Below, one piece after another: positions 11,901 to 26,900 of a DNA stretch of 64,000 nucleotides. The DNA comes from Mesaphorura yosii. Lineage: Eukaryota > Arthropoda > Collembola > Poduromorpha > Tullbergiidae. The notes beneath the pieces were generated by a model that made no database searches, was not told where the DNA came from, and saw nothing but the letters and a program-made list of their open reading frames with translations. The position numbers were made by a program, and so were the translations under genes. The stretch lies in NCBI GenBank assembly GCA_009869945.1, contig WIXG01000051.1:186001-250000 (forward strand), given 5' to 3'. How positions within the stretch are numbered: position 1 is the first letter of the stretch; each line of letters begins with the position of its first letter.

Positions 11901-14900
11901 AGAGCAATTTACTTCTGATCCTTTGGAAACTACTTTAGGAATGAGAGCGATTGATACGATAGGCTGAGATACGATACACGTGAGAGGCAGATCTGAACTG
12001 AATCAAGACTGACTACTTTCTCAGTATTTTCTTTTTCTTTTCCTTTCTACTTTCTTACACGTTCTTATTGATGAAGCCCAAATCTAAACTGACAGGTGTC
12101 TTTCTAGTGACTTCTTTCTCATTCACGCTCAATTCACTGCTTCCATGGAAGGCTAGACAAGCAAACAGTGACCACACAAAGCGCAGGCTTTTGTTATTGG
12201 CTTTGCCGACTTCGAAGTGATTTTTTCCACAAGAGCATAAAGGAGAGCTGAACAATTGCCGAAAGTGAGCGCGCTCCCGAATTGAAGCAATTGCAAGGAG
12301 TAAGAATTTCTAAAAGAACCTAAATTCCTTTAAAAAATTTCTCGTGCAACGCCAATGCTGGTATAAATGACAGGATTATTAATATTCACGATGCTGCTTT
12401 GAACCGTTTACGGCTTTTACAAAACTGTTGGCATTTTCAGAATATCAATGATGCACGAGTGAAAGCAGACAGACAGGCCTTGTAACATAAAATATTTACG
12501 AGACTCATGCCTGCACATTAATTTGATTTCATCAGAATATTTTTTGTTGCTTTGTTCATTCAACGCAGGGAGCAGTAAGCAGGCAGACAGCCATTCCCGA
12601 GCCTCCAACACAGGACGAAATTGGGCGATGTGCTCATTTGTCAGGGAATGGTTAATGCGGAAAGCACAAATTACGTACATATTATCCAGCAGCTCATCAT
12701 AATCTAAATGCATAATCTTCTTAACCATATTTATGTGCCTGCATTATTGCAATACAATTGAGCGTGAACAACCGTGAACGCGGAACGTGGAAGGGAAATT
12801 ACGTAAGCGCGTCGGCATCTGGATATTAGCCCCACGCATAATGCACGCGTACGCTCAACCGGTTGCCTGTTGTCGGCATGCGATTGCGTTATCGCACTCC
12901 GTGCTGTCGTCAGTCGGCAATGTGAAATGCAAAAGGGAAAATTATGAGCTGCGAGTAAACAGTATGCACCAACTTTCTTTGTTGTTGTTGAGTGATGGAT
13001 GATCTAAAAGAATATTTATGAAATGTCGTCGCCGGTTTCGAGCCGAGCTCCCTATGATACCGCCGGGAAAAGAGATCAACAATGGAGACGAAGCTGGAAT
13101 GTAGCAATATTTCCGCCGACGACGACGAAGCGTCACATGTCTCCCACTACAATGAACTTGTGAAGGACTGAAACCCTCGACCACGAGTTGAAGGCGTAAT
13201 GCCTGGGTGAAATCTGCCACGAGCTGGTTGGCTGAAAGTTTCCTCACTAATTCAATTGGTACGCGCGCCGCGATGGTACTTCGAGTGTGTTTGTAATTGC
13301 GAATTGGTTGGTTGTATGCAGTTTGGTGAAACTTCTTTCGGTCTAAGCTTTATGCAGCTGCAACTGCAGTTGCCTTCGAAGCTCGAGCGCGGCTAACTCG
13401 TAAATCCAGGATTTTATGCCGGGCAATGTCAACAAAAATTTGCATACCATAATGAACTTTTCTTTCGTCCTTTGTAAGTGCATCTCACTACATCACAATT
13501 CAAAATTTGTTGGAAAACAAATCTGGGTGGACAAACGCCGGGAGCATAACAATTATTGTTACTTGACTTGCATGACTTTCTGGAATAGAAATTGATTTTT
13601 AACAACTCCCTCTTTTCACTTGCATGTGTATTTCGTTCGGCGTGCTGCTGAAATGGGAAAGTCAAAGCTGTATTTTCTGCAGATTATGGAGTGTGCGCAA
13701 GCAAAGGTTCCCTTTGTTTTCATTTGAGGACTCATGGAAAGGACTTACTCGTATAAATACTTGCAGGTATTTCAGTGGGGATGCATAGCCCAAGAATGCA
13801 AGGTTAAAATTAAGTATGTAAGATTTAACCGGAAGGGATCAACGAAAGCATCAATGTCAACAATTTCCCGGAAAGGGTTACCTTGAATAAATTATGACCA
13901 ATACAGGGAGCATTTTCCGGAATTCATAAACAGACAAGTGCGCAACGCACAGAAATCTCATGAGAACTCACCCTCAGGAGTAGAAGCAGTGTGGAGGATT
14001 TCAATTGAAACATTCTGAGCTGCAAGTACGACCTTCTGCAAGTAACATGCCTGAATTATTTGTGGAGTTTGTCGAGAGCGAATGAACCATGAACCCATCT
14101 GTTCTCTTTGTAGTATGAATAATTAATACATTTTAAATTCAGCACTGAGTGATGGATTGCTCGAGAAATGAATTAAGTTCTCCTTGTAACAAAGTTACAA
14201 AAAGGGTTCAAAAGCAGGAGCCGAGTACATCCATTCTATCCTCTCTCAAGTGGTTCTTGCATTTTAAGTGCGCGTTGCAGATCGTGTTTCTTACTATTAG
14301 AATATCACAAGTAAACAGGGGCCGGACATAAATTTTCATTTAAAAATGTCTGCGAGGTGACAAGTAAATGCACTCTTACAAGAAAACAGTCATCTGTTTC
14401 TTTTCACTGCGAGTTTGCTCAAATTATGCTCAAGTAGCTGTACGGCTGAAAGCATCGCAGTGAATTGAGATTCATACCGAATTTATCAAATTGAAAGAAA
14501 TCTCAGCTAATGGACAAGAAGGAGCAAGAATGACACAAAGAAATGACACATGATTTATGATTTAATGAAATTTGTTTGATTGAGCAATGAGCAAAACAGG
14601 AACAATAAATATTTCTCCGGATATTTTGTCAGCAGTGGACAGAAATCTTTTCCTTCATTCCATTAAACATACTTCGCAAGAATCGTGGTTCACTATTCAC
14701 TCATATACGAGAGACACAGGCATGACAAGAATGTGGGTTAATGGACTGAGCATTGCATTGCAGACTGCATGCGGTGGGGATTATCGATAAAAACGTAGTC
14801 ACAACTACTGCAGTAATTGAAACACCCAGGAAGGAAGGAAGTAAATAAAGAATAGCAATAATGGAAATGGGAATGACACGGTTTAGTGCGTGGAACACGA

Positions 14901-17900
14901 AAGTAGAAAAATCTGCAACAAACAGTAACGTGGCTGTAGCCATTAAGGTTTGCGGGGTGGGCGGATGGAGCGGAAAGCTTAGCGGTAATTGTAATGTCGA
15001 GTGCGAGCCTTGCCAATCCGGCCCATTCCACTCAAGTAAACAATAGAATAAAAAGTGGAGTTCAATTACATTATTACGACCAAATCACCAAAACTAAAAC
15101 TTTGTACCGCAAAATAATGAGATGGGACTAAAACAATCCAATACAAATTTAGGAGATTTTGCACGACGACGGTGAGAAATTTCTTGGCAAAGCACTTTGT
15201 CACTCCTCTCAAGTTTCCAGTTTTCAATTTTGTGAAATAAAAGTTTCGAATTTCGAGTGCTCAAATTGATTGCAAGATTTCTCTCAATCGTACTTTACAC
15301 GAGGTAAGATTGCGTGCTGTCTATTATAATATTTTAATGCGTTTTAATTTGATTTATTGTAATCTGAATAAATTGAAATTGAACAGAATCTGCGAAAGAA
15401 TTGAATGGCACGGAAAGTTGGCAATATATTGCGTGCTGCCAAAATCAAATCTCTACAGCGAAGCTCATCCTTTTATCTTGCTTATTTGAGAGCGCCTACG
15501 CTACGATGCGAAGAAGTGAATAGATTTCACACCATTATTATGTCGTTCGTTCTGCACTGGAGTTTATTAACTTTTCACACGATGGTTTAATAGAGTTTGA
15601 ATCTTCACACGTTTGCTACCCAATTTGGCACACAATATTTCGCAATACGATACGATCGATTCGATTTCACAGCGAATATGAAAGATATGAACTCTTCAAA
15701 ACTTCCAACCCCACTTTCCACAATAGCTCCGTAATCGAATTTGCGAACGCGTCGAGTGCAAAGCTGTGCGTAGAATCAACGACCAAATTTCATCATTTAT
15801 TCACGCACATGTCAGACGAGTGCGAAAAATTGCGAGGTTTTAATCGTGTGAATCTGTGAAAACCTGAGCGCCCAAAACGGGATGCAACCGAAATGAAAAA
15901 TATTTGAGACAGCATAAACTGTCACTTTTAATATTTCATTTTTCTGTCCTCGGCCTCTCGCAGTATGCATGCAACTTTGCGAGACTAAGCAAAGCACTCG
16001 TTTTCCATCCAACGCCCGTCCGCACCCGAGACCAAGACAGAGTCTAAGAAAAAGTGCCATTGTACTGCTAGCATGTGTATGAATATTTTATCTCGTAACA
16101 GAACATTTATAATTCGTTTATGCATGAATACGGAATAGACAGCGTCTGTGCCGCATGCCGTGCCTTGGAGGAGAAGGAAAACGGGTGTTGGAGAAAAGGA
16201 ACGAACGGAACATCTCAAGAGCATAGTATTTCCTGCTTGAAATATTCAGGTTATTTCATATCCAACACGGAACGACGTGAAGAATGTCTAGTCGATTCAC
16301 TGGAAGCGTGCAGGTACAAAATCAAAGTATCTGGCGTTCATATTAAAATTGAATTCCGGACAATACTTTATTAATTCACAGCTCGATTCGGTTCGGTTGC
16401 GGTATCGCGTGCTGCGTGAATTATGTGTGAATCGAAAGTTGTTACCTGAAAAGATAGCGTAGGACAATAGAAAGAGATACGAAGTGAGACCGTGACGGTG
16501 ACTGGATTGGAAGTAAATTGAAAACGGGAACGAGCAGCTTACAAGAGCAAGCAAATGGACTTGTCAGATTTCACTAGACTACTCACTCGAAATGCATATT
16601 TCAATTATGTATCAATTTACTACGAGCTTGAGCCTGGAGGACTAGGCTGACTAAGCAAGGCAAACAAGTGCATTAGAAGGGAAGACGATTTTTTGCAAAC
16701 AAACCCGATAGAATCAAGTTTCGTTTTCACGTTACACTCCTTAAAAAGTAAACAGAGTACTGGGTCTGTTTTTTTTACTAATACCCTCCGAAAAAAGTTT
16801 TGGATTGAATTGTAATAGAAGCTGCTGCAGCCATTAGCCGTTGGAGTTTACATACACTGGTTGCCTATCCGGGAGGTTATTCGCAGCAACATGGCACTGG
16901 CCTTCGTACACATTCGCAGTGATGCTTGTAGGACATAATTTGAGGTTTCGGTTCGTCTACATTAGAAAGTACACAAATACACACAGGACCCGACCCAAGT
17001 CTATCTTTATTTTCTACTCCAATACTGCAAGTATTTTATTTTCTTCATTGCTTGCACTCGCTGCCCGATAATGTAACCACAAATAACCACAGAGATTGAA
17101 TTACACAACCAAATGGAGTTTCCATCGATCTGTTCAGTGCATTCGCCTTTGCCTACTCGGAGATTTTTTATGCCACTGCCATTTCTGAACCCTGGTGCTC
17201 TACATTTTCCTCTGTTCTCCCGTTCACTGGAGATCTGAAACCTTCCTTTACATCATAATAATGATCTTGTGTTTTTACTATCGAGCTTGGTGAGCTTGGA
17301 GACCATGTGCTGTGATTTTCTATTTGCTTCGGCGTTAACACGTTCCAGTTTCCAGTTTTTATGACTCACCTTGTCTTTCGACAACGAAAATGAGGTTTCC
17401 TGCAGTGAATTTCGGGACTGGTTAACTGAACGCGGAGTTCGAACCGAGCTTCATCATTAAATGTGTCTGATTAATTAGTTCGTATTCTGTGGCTGATTCA
17501 GTTTCGGTCAGTAATTATAAATTACTATTCTCCCGTCCTTTGATTAGCATTCGAGAAAGTTTAAAGTTGGTGAACAAAATTTGACACTGCACTCTTACTC
17601 CCAATTTCCAACTATGCATGCAAAAACTTTCATGCATGTAATGGCAGTAGCAGAAAAGGATTAATTCATTTACTTTTGTGTTTCATTAGAATAACGAATA
17701 GCTGTGCAGATAAAAATGGGATTTACTTGGGCCAGGCATTGCGTGCGATGTGCGAGCACGTACTACGTCGGAACCTGTTGTTAATGTCTGTCCCAGGGTT
17801 TGCTTTCATCGTTTGCACGCACGCTTCCAAATTGCTCTACTTTTGAACTCGTACTAATTAGAAGTACATTTTTCGGTCAAACATAAATATTGACTCAACA

Positions 17901-20900
17901 AACGGAATTATTCAGCGCGTCGAGCTGAGTGCAAACGCGCTTTTTCTTCGTGCTGCGTGTGCTACACGAGAATTGTCACAGCGGGGCGTTCCTCTTGCAA
18001 TGAATCATCTCCAAAGATGTGCGGGTTAATAATAAGTTAAGCACATATTATTCTAATAATAAAGGAAGCAGGTCACATCCGAGCAATTAATTATGGGCGA
18101 AACTTGCAGCTACGAGCAATCATGCGCTAGCCATAAATAGCACGCGGTAGCCATTATTCGCGATCACGAGATTTACATTTTCATTCAAACGAAATTATAT
18201 GATCAATGTGAGTTGCTCGGTTGTTGCTTTACAGCTATTCCAACGAACCTTTCATGGTACTATTAATTGCATTTATCAATTCAATTAAAATGCTACATCA
18301 CAAGTTTTGTCTCAGCGTAAGGATTTGCCGAGAAGCCGAGATTTTGGCAATATGATGCGTGTGATACCCTCATTTTAATTGCACACGAAGTCGTGAGATA
18401 AATTACGATTGGAATGGAATCGGTGTTGCGCATTAAACTCCTCAAGTGCATTGACGCACCGCTTAGATACATGAATCGTTGTTCTGCTGTCATGTAATGG
18501 CTGCCATGAAGCAGAAGACATCGGTCTGTAATTATATTCCTCTTACAACAATGTAATTCTAAGTGGGTCTCCACATATATCACGTTAAACCCATCCTTAT
18601 TCAACATTGCAATTAAATTCAAATGACAGTTTAGATTTTAGCCTGTCACGGAATAAAAAAGTGAATATTTTTGCACGAATCGCGAATTAAAAAGTAATTC
18701 TTTGAGTGGGTGAGTAGCAAGGAAGAAATGTCTAATCCTTCATTCGAAGATAAAATTAAGAATAAAATCTGTCTTTTCTGGTACGGTGCCGTGTGGGATA
18801 CTTAAATGAAGCCAGGAATTAGGTCCGAGAGAATCCTCATGCACTCACGCGGTCTTAAGAATTCTCCGGATAATCATCATCATACAGGCTATAAAGAAAT
18901 GAACACTTAAAAAAGTCTGAAATTTTTAATGGAATTTTACTACGCCCTGCCATTCTTTGTCGAGGAGAGTGTGGGAGCTCTGCGTCTACGCTTTCAGTCG
19001 TGCGTGCTCTTCGTCCGCTATTTTCTGCGGGTAAATCCCAACTGTATTATTATATTTGAGACACGCTTACTTAATCTTAAAATCTAACAACCTCAGTTCA
19101 ACAAATTTCCGGAGGTTGGTTTTTTACTCCCTTTTCGCCTTCCTTCCAGTTCGTGGTTTATGTTCAATTTATGGACCATACAGATTAGAAATATGTAAAA
19201 GGAAAAGAGCTGCCGGAATAGAAAGGCTTAGTTCTCTCAAGACTGGGCCGTCTTCTTTCGCGAATCGGTCGTACTTCTTATCTGTTTCCACTCTTCAAAT
19301 TAGAACGAAGCGAGTATAAAAATCTATGGAGGGCTCGTCATGGCACAAGAAACGAGAAGAAAGAAAAGGCAAAAGATATTCAGATTGGCAAACCAACTGA
19401 AAGTTACGCATGTACTCGCTGCTCGCCTCCCTTCCACGTCCTGCTCTGCTCCGATTGGAGTTGCGGGATTTTTCGCCAAAATATTTGCGAATAATGCATG
19501 AGTACAAAACGGAAAGCGGAGAAAAGGAGCGATGGAGAATTTTATGCTAAAGGAGAGAGAAAGAAAAACTCAATCTTCTTTTGAATAAGTAACTTAACGA
19601 CACACATATAACATTTATGTACGGATATAGATTTTGTGAGATATGTGAATTGGGTAGTTTTGAGTACTAAAGTTCATGTCGTGGAAAATTGAACGATTCA
19701 TCTATCAAGATTTCGGAACGCGAACAGAACAAGAGACAAGAGGTACCAACTTCCATTCCTTCATCGACTCGTAGGCTCCTACTGTTTCAGCCCATTCATG
19801 GCTGAATGAGTTTATGCAAGTTCACACAAATTCAAATGGACTACTTTCCTTCCACACAAGACACAAGCACACGTGCTTGAAGACTTGAAGCTTGAGCTTG
19901 TGACTCGTAATCATTATGCGACGGATTTCGTGAGGAAAGTCGTATAAAAACTCTTTTGCTTGCTTGCAGAGAAAAGGAGCTCTCAGAGGAAACAAATACT
20001 GACAACCAGTCAAAAATCAAGTCAGTCAATGTGGGAAGGAAGAGAAAGTTCGATCAAAAGAAAAATTCTCATTTTCTCCTGCATGAAAGAGGTTTGCTAC
20101 TGGATGTGTTAAGAATCAAGTAATAACAAAAGATGTCTTTACATATTTTGGCATGCTGTAAGGAAATGCCAACGTAAACGTGAAAAAATGACATTCCGGG
20201 TCGGTAATGCACATTATGCCATTCTGAAGAAAGGGAACGAACGAACGACGCGATGGGGAAAGCTCTCAAAAACAATTTTTTATCCCAAACCATCATCATC
20301 ACAGCCATGCAATGCCACGAGTTCCCATTGACATCATTGACATTTACCACCTTCACCTTATTGTTTCCTTCCTTTTGACATTATCCATTATAAAAATACC
20401 ACACACAACATCAACAAAAGAAAGCGACGTGCGACAGCAATCAGCAGGAAAGGAAAAGTTGCGTACTGTTCGTATTCATTTTGTGCTCACTGGTCACACT
20501 GCAGCCGTCACGTTGTGGTCGTGCTGACTGAATGTGGTGGCGAAGCAATTCTGAAAAATGAACTGTGCTCTCCTTTTAATGATCTTTTTGGTGCATTTTT
20601 CCCCAAGCAAGCTTACTGTTCCTCGCCGGATGAAAAATGTATTGACCAATAATGAAATTATTGATTATTTCTTGACAACTTGTAATTTTGGCCAAATCAG
20701 ACCAGGATGGCTTCGCTTGGCTCACACCTTGATCATAAAAGGAGATAATGCAGTTCGGTGCAATGCCGTGTGACACCAAAGAGATTCCAAAATCGGACCA
20801 AGACGCATTGATGGCTGAATTTGGAATGACCATCAGGCAGGCAAGAGGAGAAACTACACACACAACTCGCATTCATCAATTATGCTGCCGTTTTTGCAGC

Positions 20901-23900
20901 TCAGCGTGAGTAATCTTGATGAAAGTCAAATAGAAATATCAAGACCTGGAAATCCCCTTGTTCGTTGCTACACTGCGGCTTGAATGATATGAACTCTAGA
21001 ATTACAATAATATTGCACTCTCGCCTCAGGAACATTTTGACTTTTGACATGACTGACACATTTTTTACTTTACCTTTCAAAATCAAGCACGGCATGAAAT
21101 GAAAAGGTCCTATTATGTTGTTATCTAAATTAGTTTTATGCCGAGGCTCGTGTACTCTTCGACGGAGTGCAGTGTTACAACTGCTTTAATGGACGAAGTT
21201 TAATTTGAGGTTAGATTTGCAAATGCTTCACTGTTCACTCCTTCTCGACTCCTTCTTGTAGCCACGCTGACATATAAACATATGTGAGTGCTCTTTTGTA
21301 TGAAGATGCTACATTTTCAGAATCCCACTTTGCGAAAACTTGGTCCACTCGGTGGCAGTTGAGTTGAGTGACATGTCCTACTATCCGAATTTGTATATTA
21401 TGGACCTATAAGTAGTTATTGGTATCATCTTGAATCTCAAGACGCGGCACAAATTGAGTCAAACTTGAAGTTGAAGCCCTAGAAGTTTTGGGCTTGGATT
21501 TACGCAGTACGACTTCTTTTATTGGTACAGAAGCTGTCTCGCAACTTTCTTCATACGAGCACGCAAAACACAACTCACGCGACTCTATTCAATCCAGAGT
21601 GAAGAGTGGCGAAACTTTCTTCGTTTTTTCATCTTTGTGTCAGCTGCTGCTTCCAATGATTTAAAGGCTGGTTGTCGTATTGGTGGATGAAGATGATGAG
21701 TGCGAAAGGAGTAAAGAGTGTGAACGAAATTGAATTAGTGGTTCTCTTCCTCAGATGATATATTTTATTTTATTTTCGACGCACTTGAGTTTTCATTTTT
21801 GGTATTTCTTCTCCGGCCCAGTCTAACTCGTTTCCCCTTTCTAATGCGTTTTCCTGTCTTGCCATTTACCTTTTGTGGTGTACGGATTTGAGTAGGAAAG
21901 GACCCTTGGAGTTCGAGTTGGAGAAACTTTTGCTCAAATAGGCATAGCTCGCAAGCTGCTGCTCACTGGTTAGTGTATGACAAACATAATCACAGACATA
22001 ACTTTCAAAAGTTAAGACCTCCACTAAATTGGAGTTAGGAAAGAAATAGGAATTGAAATAATTGGAACCAACCAAAGAGAAAGCCATAGCCCAGTTCCGG
22101 GGTTGCCTACGCACTCGTTGAGTTCAGGCACGTATGCAGGAAGCCAGTAATAAGTGGAAAAGGTCCGTGAATTATGTATGTAATGATAGGCCGGGTGTGA
22201 CGTGCTGAATTTCGTAAACATATGATTTGGCTTAGAGTGCCCCGGTTGACTAATTGTCAGCTCACTTTGCTCAACTCGGCTACTTTCGCAAAATTAAAAG
22301 AAACTTGGAGTTGGAATTGGAATTTGTAAACGGAAGCGACAAGGACGTGAGGCAACCGTAAGCGGAGGTATCTTTAAGCCAAGCCAAGGCACTGTGCCAG
22401 TGCTGTGAAGAATCTCATTTCAGATTCAATGACGAACGTGAGCGGCAGAAACAGCAGTTTTCTGGAGATGCTTGGAAACGTTCGTTCATCGTACGCTCTC
22501 AGGAAGGAGAAATTCTTGTTCGCTTAACTAAAATCCATTCACGTACTCTATTACACCAGAGGAAGAGAAAGTGGAAGAGGAAACGTAAGTAGAAACGTGT
22601 GTAACCCAAATATGTTCATTTCCTGAACAGAACGCGTGCTTTCGTACTCCAACACAGCACAGCACACAGCACACCGTGAAACAGTTATGAGCCAATTCGA
22701 GCCGAGTATCGAGACAACGTCCTACCGTCCCGTGAATAGTGAATAGCATACAATTTCAGCAATGTATACCTTCCATTAAGTATGATTCAAAGTTATTACA
22801 CGGTTTAATAAATTAAATTCCCAAATCAGTCAATTTACACCTGAAACACATACACGCATTGGGAGCACGGAATGATCCGATAAAAATTGCAGGGAGTCTC
22901 ACCAAAGAGCCTTGCCAAAAGCACAGTTGTGGTCGTACGCACAGCAGCAAGCGAACCAACGCCAGATGTCATGCGAAGAAATATTCTTGATGTAATTACT
23001 AAAAATGCTGCCATTTCAGCAGTGCCTTACTGGGTGCCGGATGCCTGCCCATTGCGTGCATTATGAAATTCTTGGACGCATAAAAAAGAAATTCACAGCA
23101 GGACAGTTTAGAAATTATGACACTTTGGTGAAAGCGCACACAATGCGTGAAGTAACACTTTAATCTCTGCATTCACATTGCGTACTCTTGCTTTGCTCTT
23201 TGGTAATTTTTCTAAGTGAGTTGGATTGCGAATGTTAGAGGTAGCAGAAATTTGCCTTAATGAAAATGAAACAGCTCGGTTTAAGCAGTTATCAATCCAT
23301 CACATACGCAGACTCCGGGGTTGAATACAGTTGGTGAACGAATTTGCACGTGTTGAATGCGAAAGCCAGCGGAAGGCAGACGTGGGCAAGACGAATCGAT
23401 ATGTACGTGTGATGTGCGTACGGTTGATGGTTTTACTTTAGATTTTTCTTCCTGCTGCAATAATGTTTGATAAGTACTGGTAAATAGTAGTTTGACTTGC
23501 ACCATGCCATGCGCCTTCGTTTGGCGAAAAGAATTCATATTGTGAAATATTCACATCACGAACTGAAACGAGGTACTTTTCTATTCTCTTTTCCTCTTTC
23601 TCAATCAACTTTCTTCCGACCACTTCTTGCCAAGCCTGAGCTCAAGCACGACTCAGAATCACGTTTACTCATATATTTTCTTTTCCGCGTCTGGCCCGAT
23701 CACTTCAAAGCACGGCCACCATACAGTGTGGAAGAAGAAGTCAAAAATATTAAAGCGCAAGCAACGAGACGAAGTGTGTTGGAGTGTGACGATGCAGTAG
23801 TTCAATATTTTACTGAGCACTGACTTGACGAATGGTTTTTTGTGCAGGAACACCACACATTTATAAGCTCCGAGCATTTTCCGTTTCATATAATAATGGC

Positions 23901-26900
23901 AATGGCAAGAGTCACCCGTCCCCTGTCCCGCGTCTCCTGAAGCATTATTTTTCACTTTTTCATAACAAAGTCCGTGAATTGAACATTTCATAAGTGACCA
24001 GTCAAGCAGGTAAAAGTCCTTCAAGTTCTTTCTCTCCTTCTGCTTCCGTTTCCTTTCAACGAGCTCATATTGTAATGTTGGGGCGACAATGTCGAAACTA
24101 AAAACGCATAAATCTTGAGAAATTTGACCGTATCATGGCGGAATGTTTCGCATACTTTGGCCAGCTCGTAGCTCATGCTGCAATTGGGCGTTGAAGCCAG
24201 TTTGCAAGTTTCGGCTTCCTTCTTCCAATATTAAATGTTTCAAGTGTTTCCCCCTTCGTAAATTACAAGTTGCATGAAGCATGATGGAATGAACTCATAA
24301 TTCCTGTTGACTGGTGCAGTGGATTGGCCTACGAAATCCGACCGATTAAAATGCAATTAAAAGTTTAATTCCCAGTCTGAACATGTATTCCGTGCCAAGG
24401 AATTTCCAGTCGGCAGCCCCAACGTCAAGAGTCAGCAAGTTCTCAATTGAATTTGGTATTTGGATGGCCAGTATTTCCACAAGTGCAATGCGAGCAAAGT
24501 CGAAGCCCAGACTGTGAGTAACTTTCTCTAATAAAACCATACATGTCAATAAATAAAAGAGACCGATTTTAGTTTAGTAGTGGTTAAGTCGTGGTTTATT
24601 ATTGTGGTTATGGCCTCGTAAAACTAAAACAGTTTTCAAATTACCTGGCGTGCCGAGTGCAGACTGCAGAGCCTAATAGCATGACTGGCACAGAAGTGCG
24701 TGCTCTGCTTTCTCGTTCGTTTCCTCGTTCACTTCCTGTTTGGGACATTTTTATTTCTACAAGGTCAATCAATAACACGGAAACATAAAGTGAAATAAAA
24801 TGCCCAGTCAGTCCTTTACTAATACTTCACACAGTAACAACTGTTGTGTGGCAGTTGGGCGAGAGCAGCGGAAGGCTAATAAATGGGCATTTATACTGAA
24901 GGCTGTAAAATAAATTTTAAATCACAAGTAGCAAGCAGCCAGTATTGGCAGTAAAAGCAATTTTTGAAAATTGATAATGCTCTGCTGAAGTTGGGACGAG
25001 GGTGGTGTCTTAATTCTTAACTTATTGGTGAAACCTGCAGGCCCTTGTTGGAATGGCTCATAGGCTACCACTATGCTACGTGAAGTTAGTCAAGGATGCA
25101 GTCTTGCCGTCTGAAGGGAAGCACACGTCGTTAGTCGTTAAAAAGAAGGGAGTGAATTATTTACAAAGGAATCAAGTAAGACCGGAAACCGTTACGTTAC
25201 GTAGCCCAGCCAGCCAGCCAAACCCGTGCCGGCTTTTCAGTTCGAGTCGACTTTGACATGAGAAGCGTAGCGAGCAACATGGACAGGTAATTTCAATTAA
25301 ACGACCCAAATAGCAGCCGAGCTTGTCGGCTTCTGAATGCAGGATGAAAGCAAATTGTTGGGAATTTTTTTTGTGAGAGTAGTGACATGTAACCGTTCCC
25401 TGATTTAGCAAGCGACTGGATCTGGAACAAATCCACATAATTTTTATACAAGTACAAGTCGCATGAGAACTCACAAAGCAATGCAAAGCATGGCAAAGCT
25501 ATATGCTAGGCAGCAGGATAAGAGAGAAGAGACGTAGCGCAGCAGAATCGACAATTTACCACGACACAAAGACAAATATGATACGCATGTCATTTGCTTT
25601 GTCTTGTACTGCCAATTTTGGATTTATTGACATCGTAAATAATTCCGCACGCAGAACAACTCAAAATCACTTAGTACGTGGTCTCATTCTATTTATTACC
25701 CAAGTGTACATACACAAACTGGCCCGACTCTTTTCCCGGTTGGACCAACAAGAATCGCTTGATATTGATTGATCGCCACCAATTACGAAATTATAATTGT
25801 CTAGCATGGCGACTTTCTCATAATTATGTCATGTAGCTTTCAATTAAAACCGGATAATAATGCCGACTTTCTCTGCCAGCGCATTGTGATGCCGGACTTT
25901 TGACAGAAAATGTCTAGTCATACAAAATTGGGCTTTTATAGAACAAGCTTGCAAAATCACAATAGAAAATGTCAGGTCGCCATCGGGGCCCGCTTTGACA
26001 CATACGCGATATGATGACCGTGTTTACACGGCACGCGAGCGGGGGTGTTTCTATTCTTGCCTGAACATTTAAAATTCTATTGAATCTAAAAATACAATCA
26101 AGCATTCCCATCAAAAGAAAGAATTTGGCAATACACAAACACGACGAGGTTCAATTACGTGTTAATATTTGATGCACATGGCTACACAATTGCATAGTGT
26201 GCAAAGTCGTTCGGGACAATTTTAGCCGTGTTTTCCCATGCCGATAGACTTGAATGGGAGAAGCAGGTCGAGCGAACGGGTCTCATGTTATTAATAAATA
26301 GAATTGCTTTTGTATTATTAATCAACGCGAACTCGATTCATGTGTTCTTTGCCTTGCCCTTGTGTATGAGCACTGTACTGCAGCCTGAATTCCCATCACA
26401 AGATTCGGGGGTTCAACTGACTGGACACTGGACATTCCGCCCACTACAATGGTTGGCTTAACGCGGCCGTGAAGTCGAAGTCTCTGTCCATGCATGCCAT
26501 AAATGTAAATGCCTTTTGACGTAGGGCTGCGGGATTTTAGCTTTTCGGCCAGACAAACTCTGTCCGTCTCTTTACCTAACAAAATATTCATGACTTTCTT
26601 TGCGCCTGAACACCTACGCGTACGCCGGTAATGATACTTCAAACGTACACGTCCGTCCGCCTCAAACAGCATTTAAAATGTATTGACTGGCTCTCATTCA
26701 ACTTCTTAGAAGAACTTTCGTCCTTTCCGAGCTCTTCCTACGTATTTTTGCATCATATCATATTGCATTACGCGGTCGTCACGCATTTCGAATTCGAACG
26801 ATGTTTGTCACTGCCACGGCCGTTTCTACATTTCATTTCTCAAAGTTGCTCACCGTTTTCTCAGTGCAACTACTTCTGTGATCGACTTACAAGCCAGGCC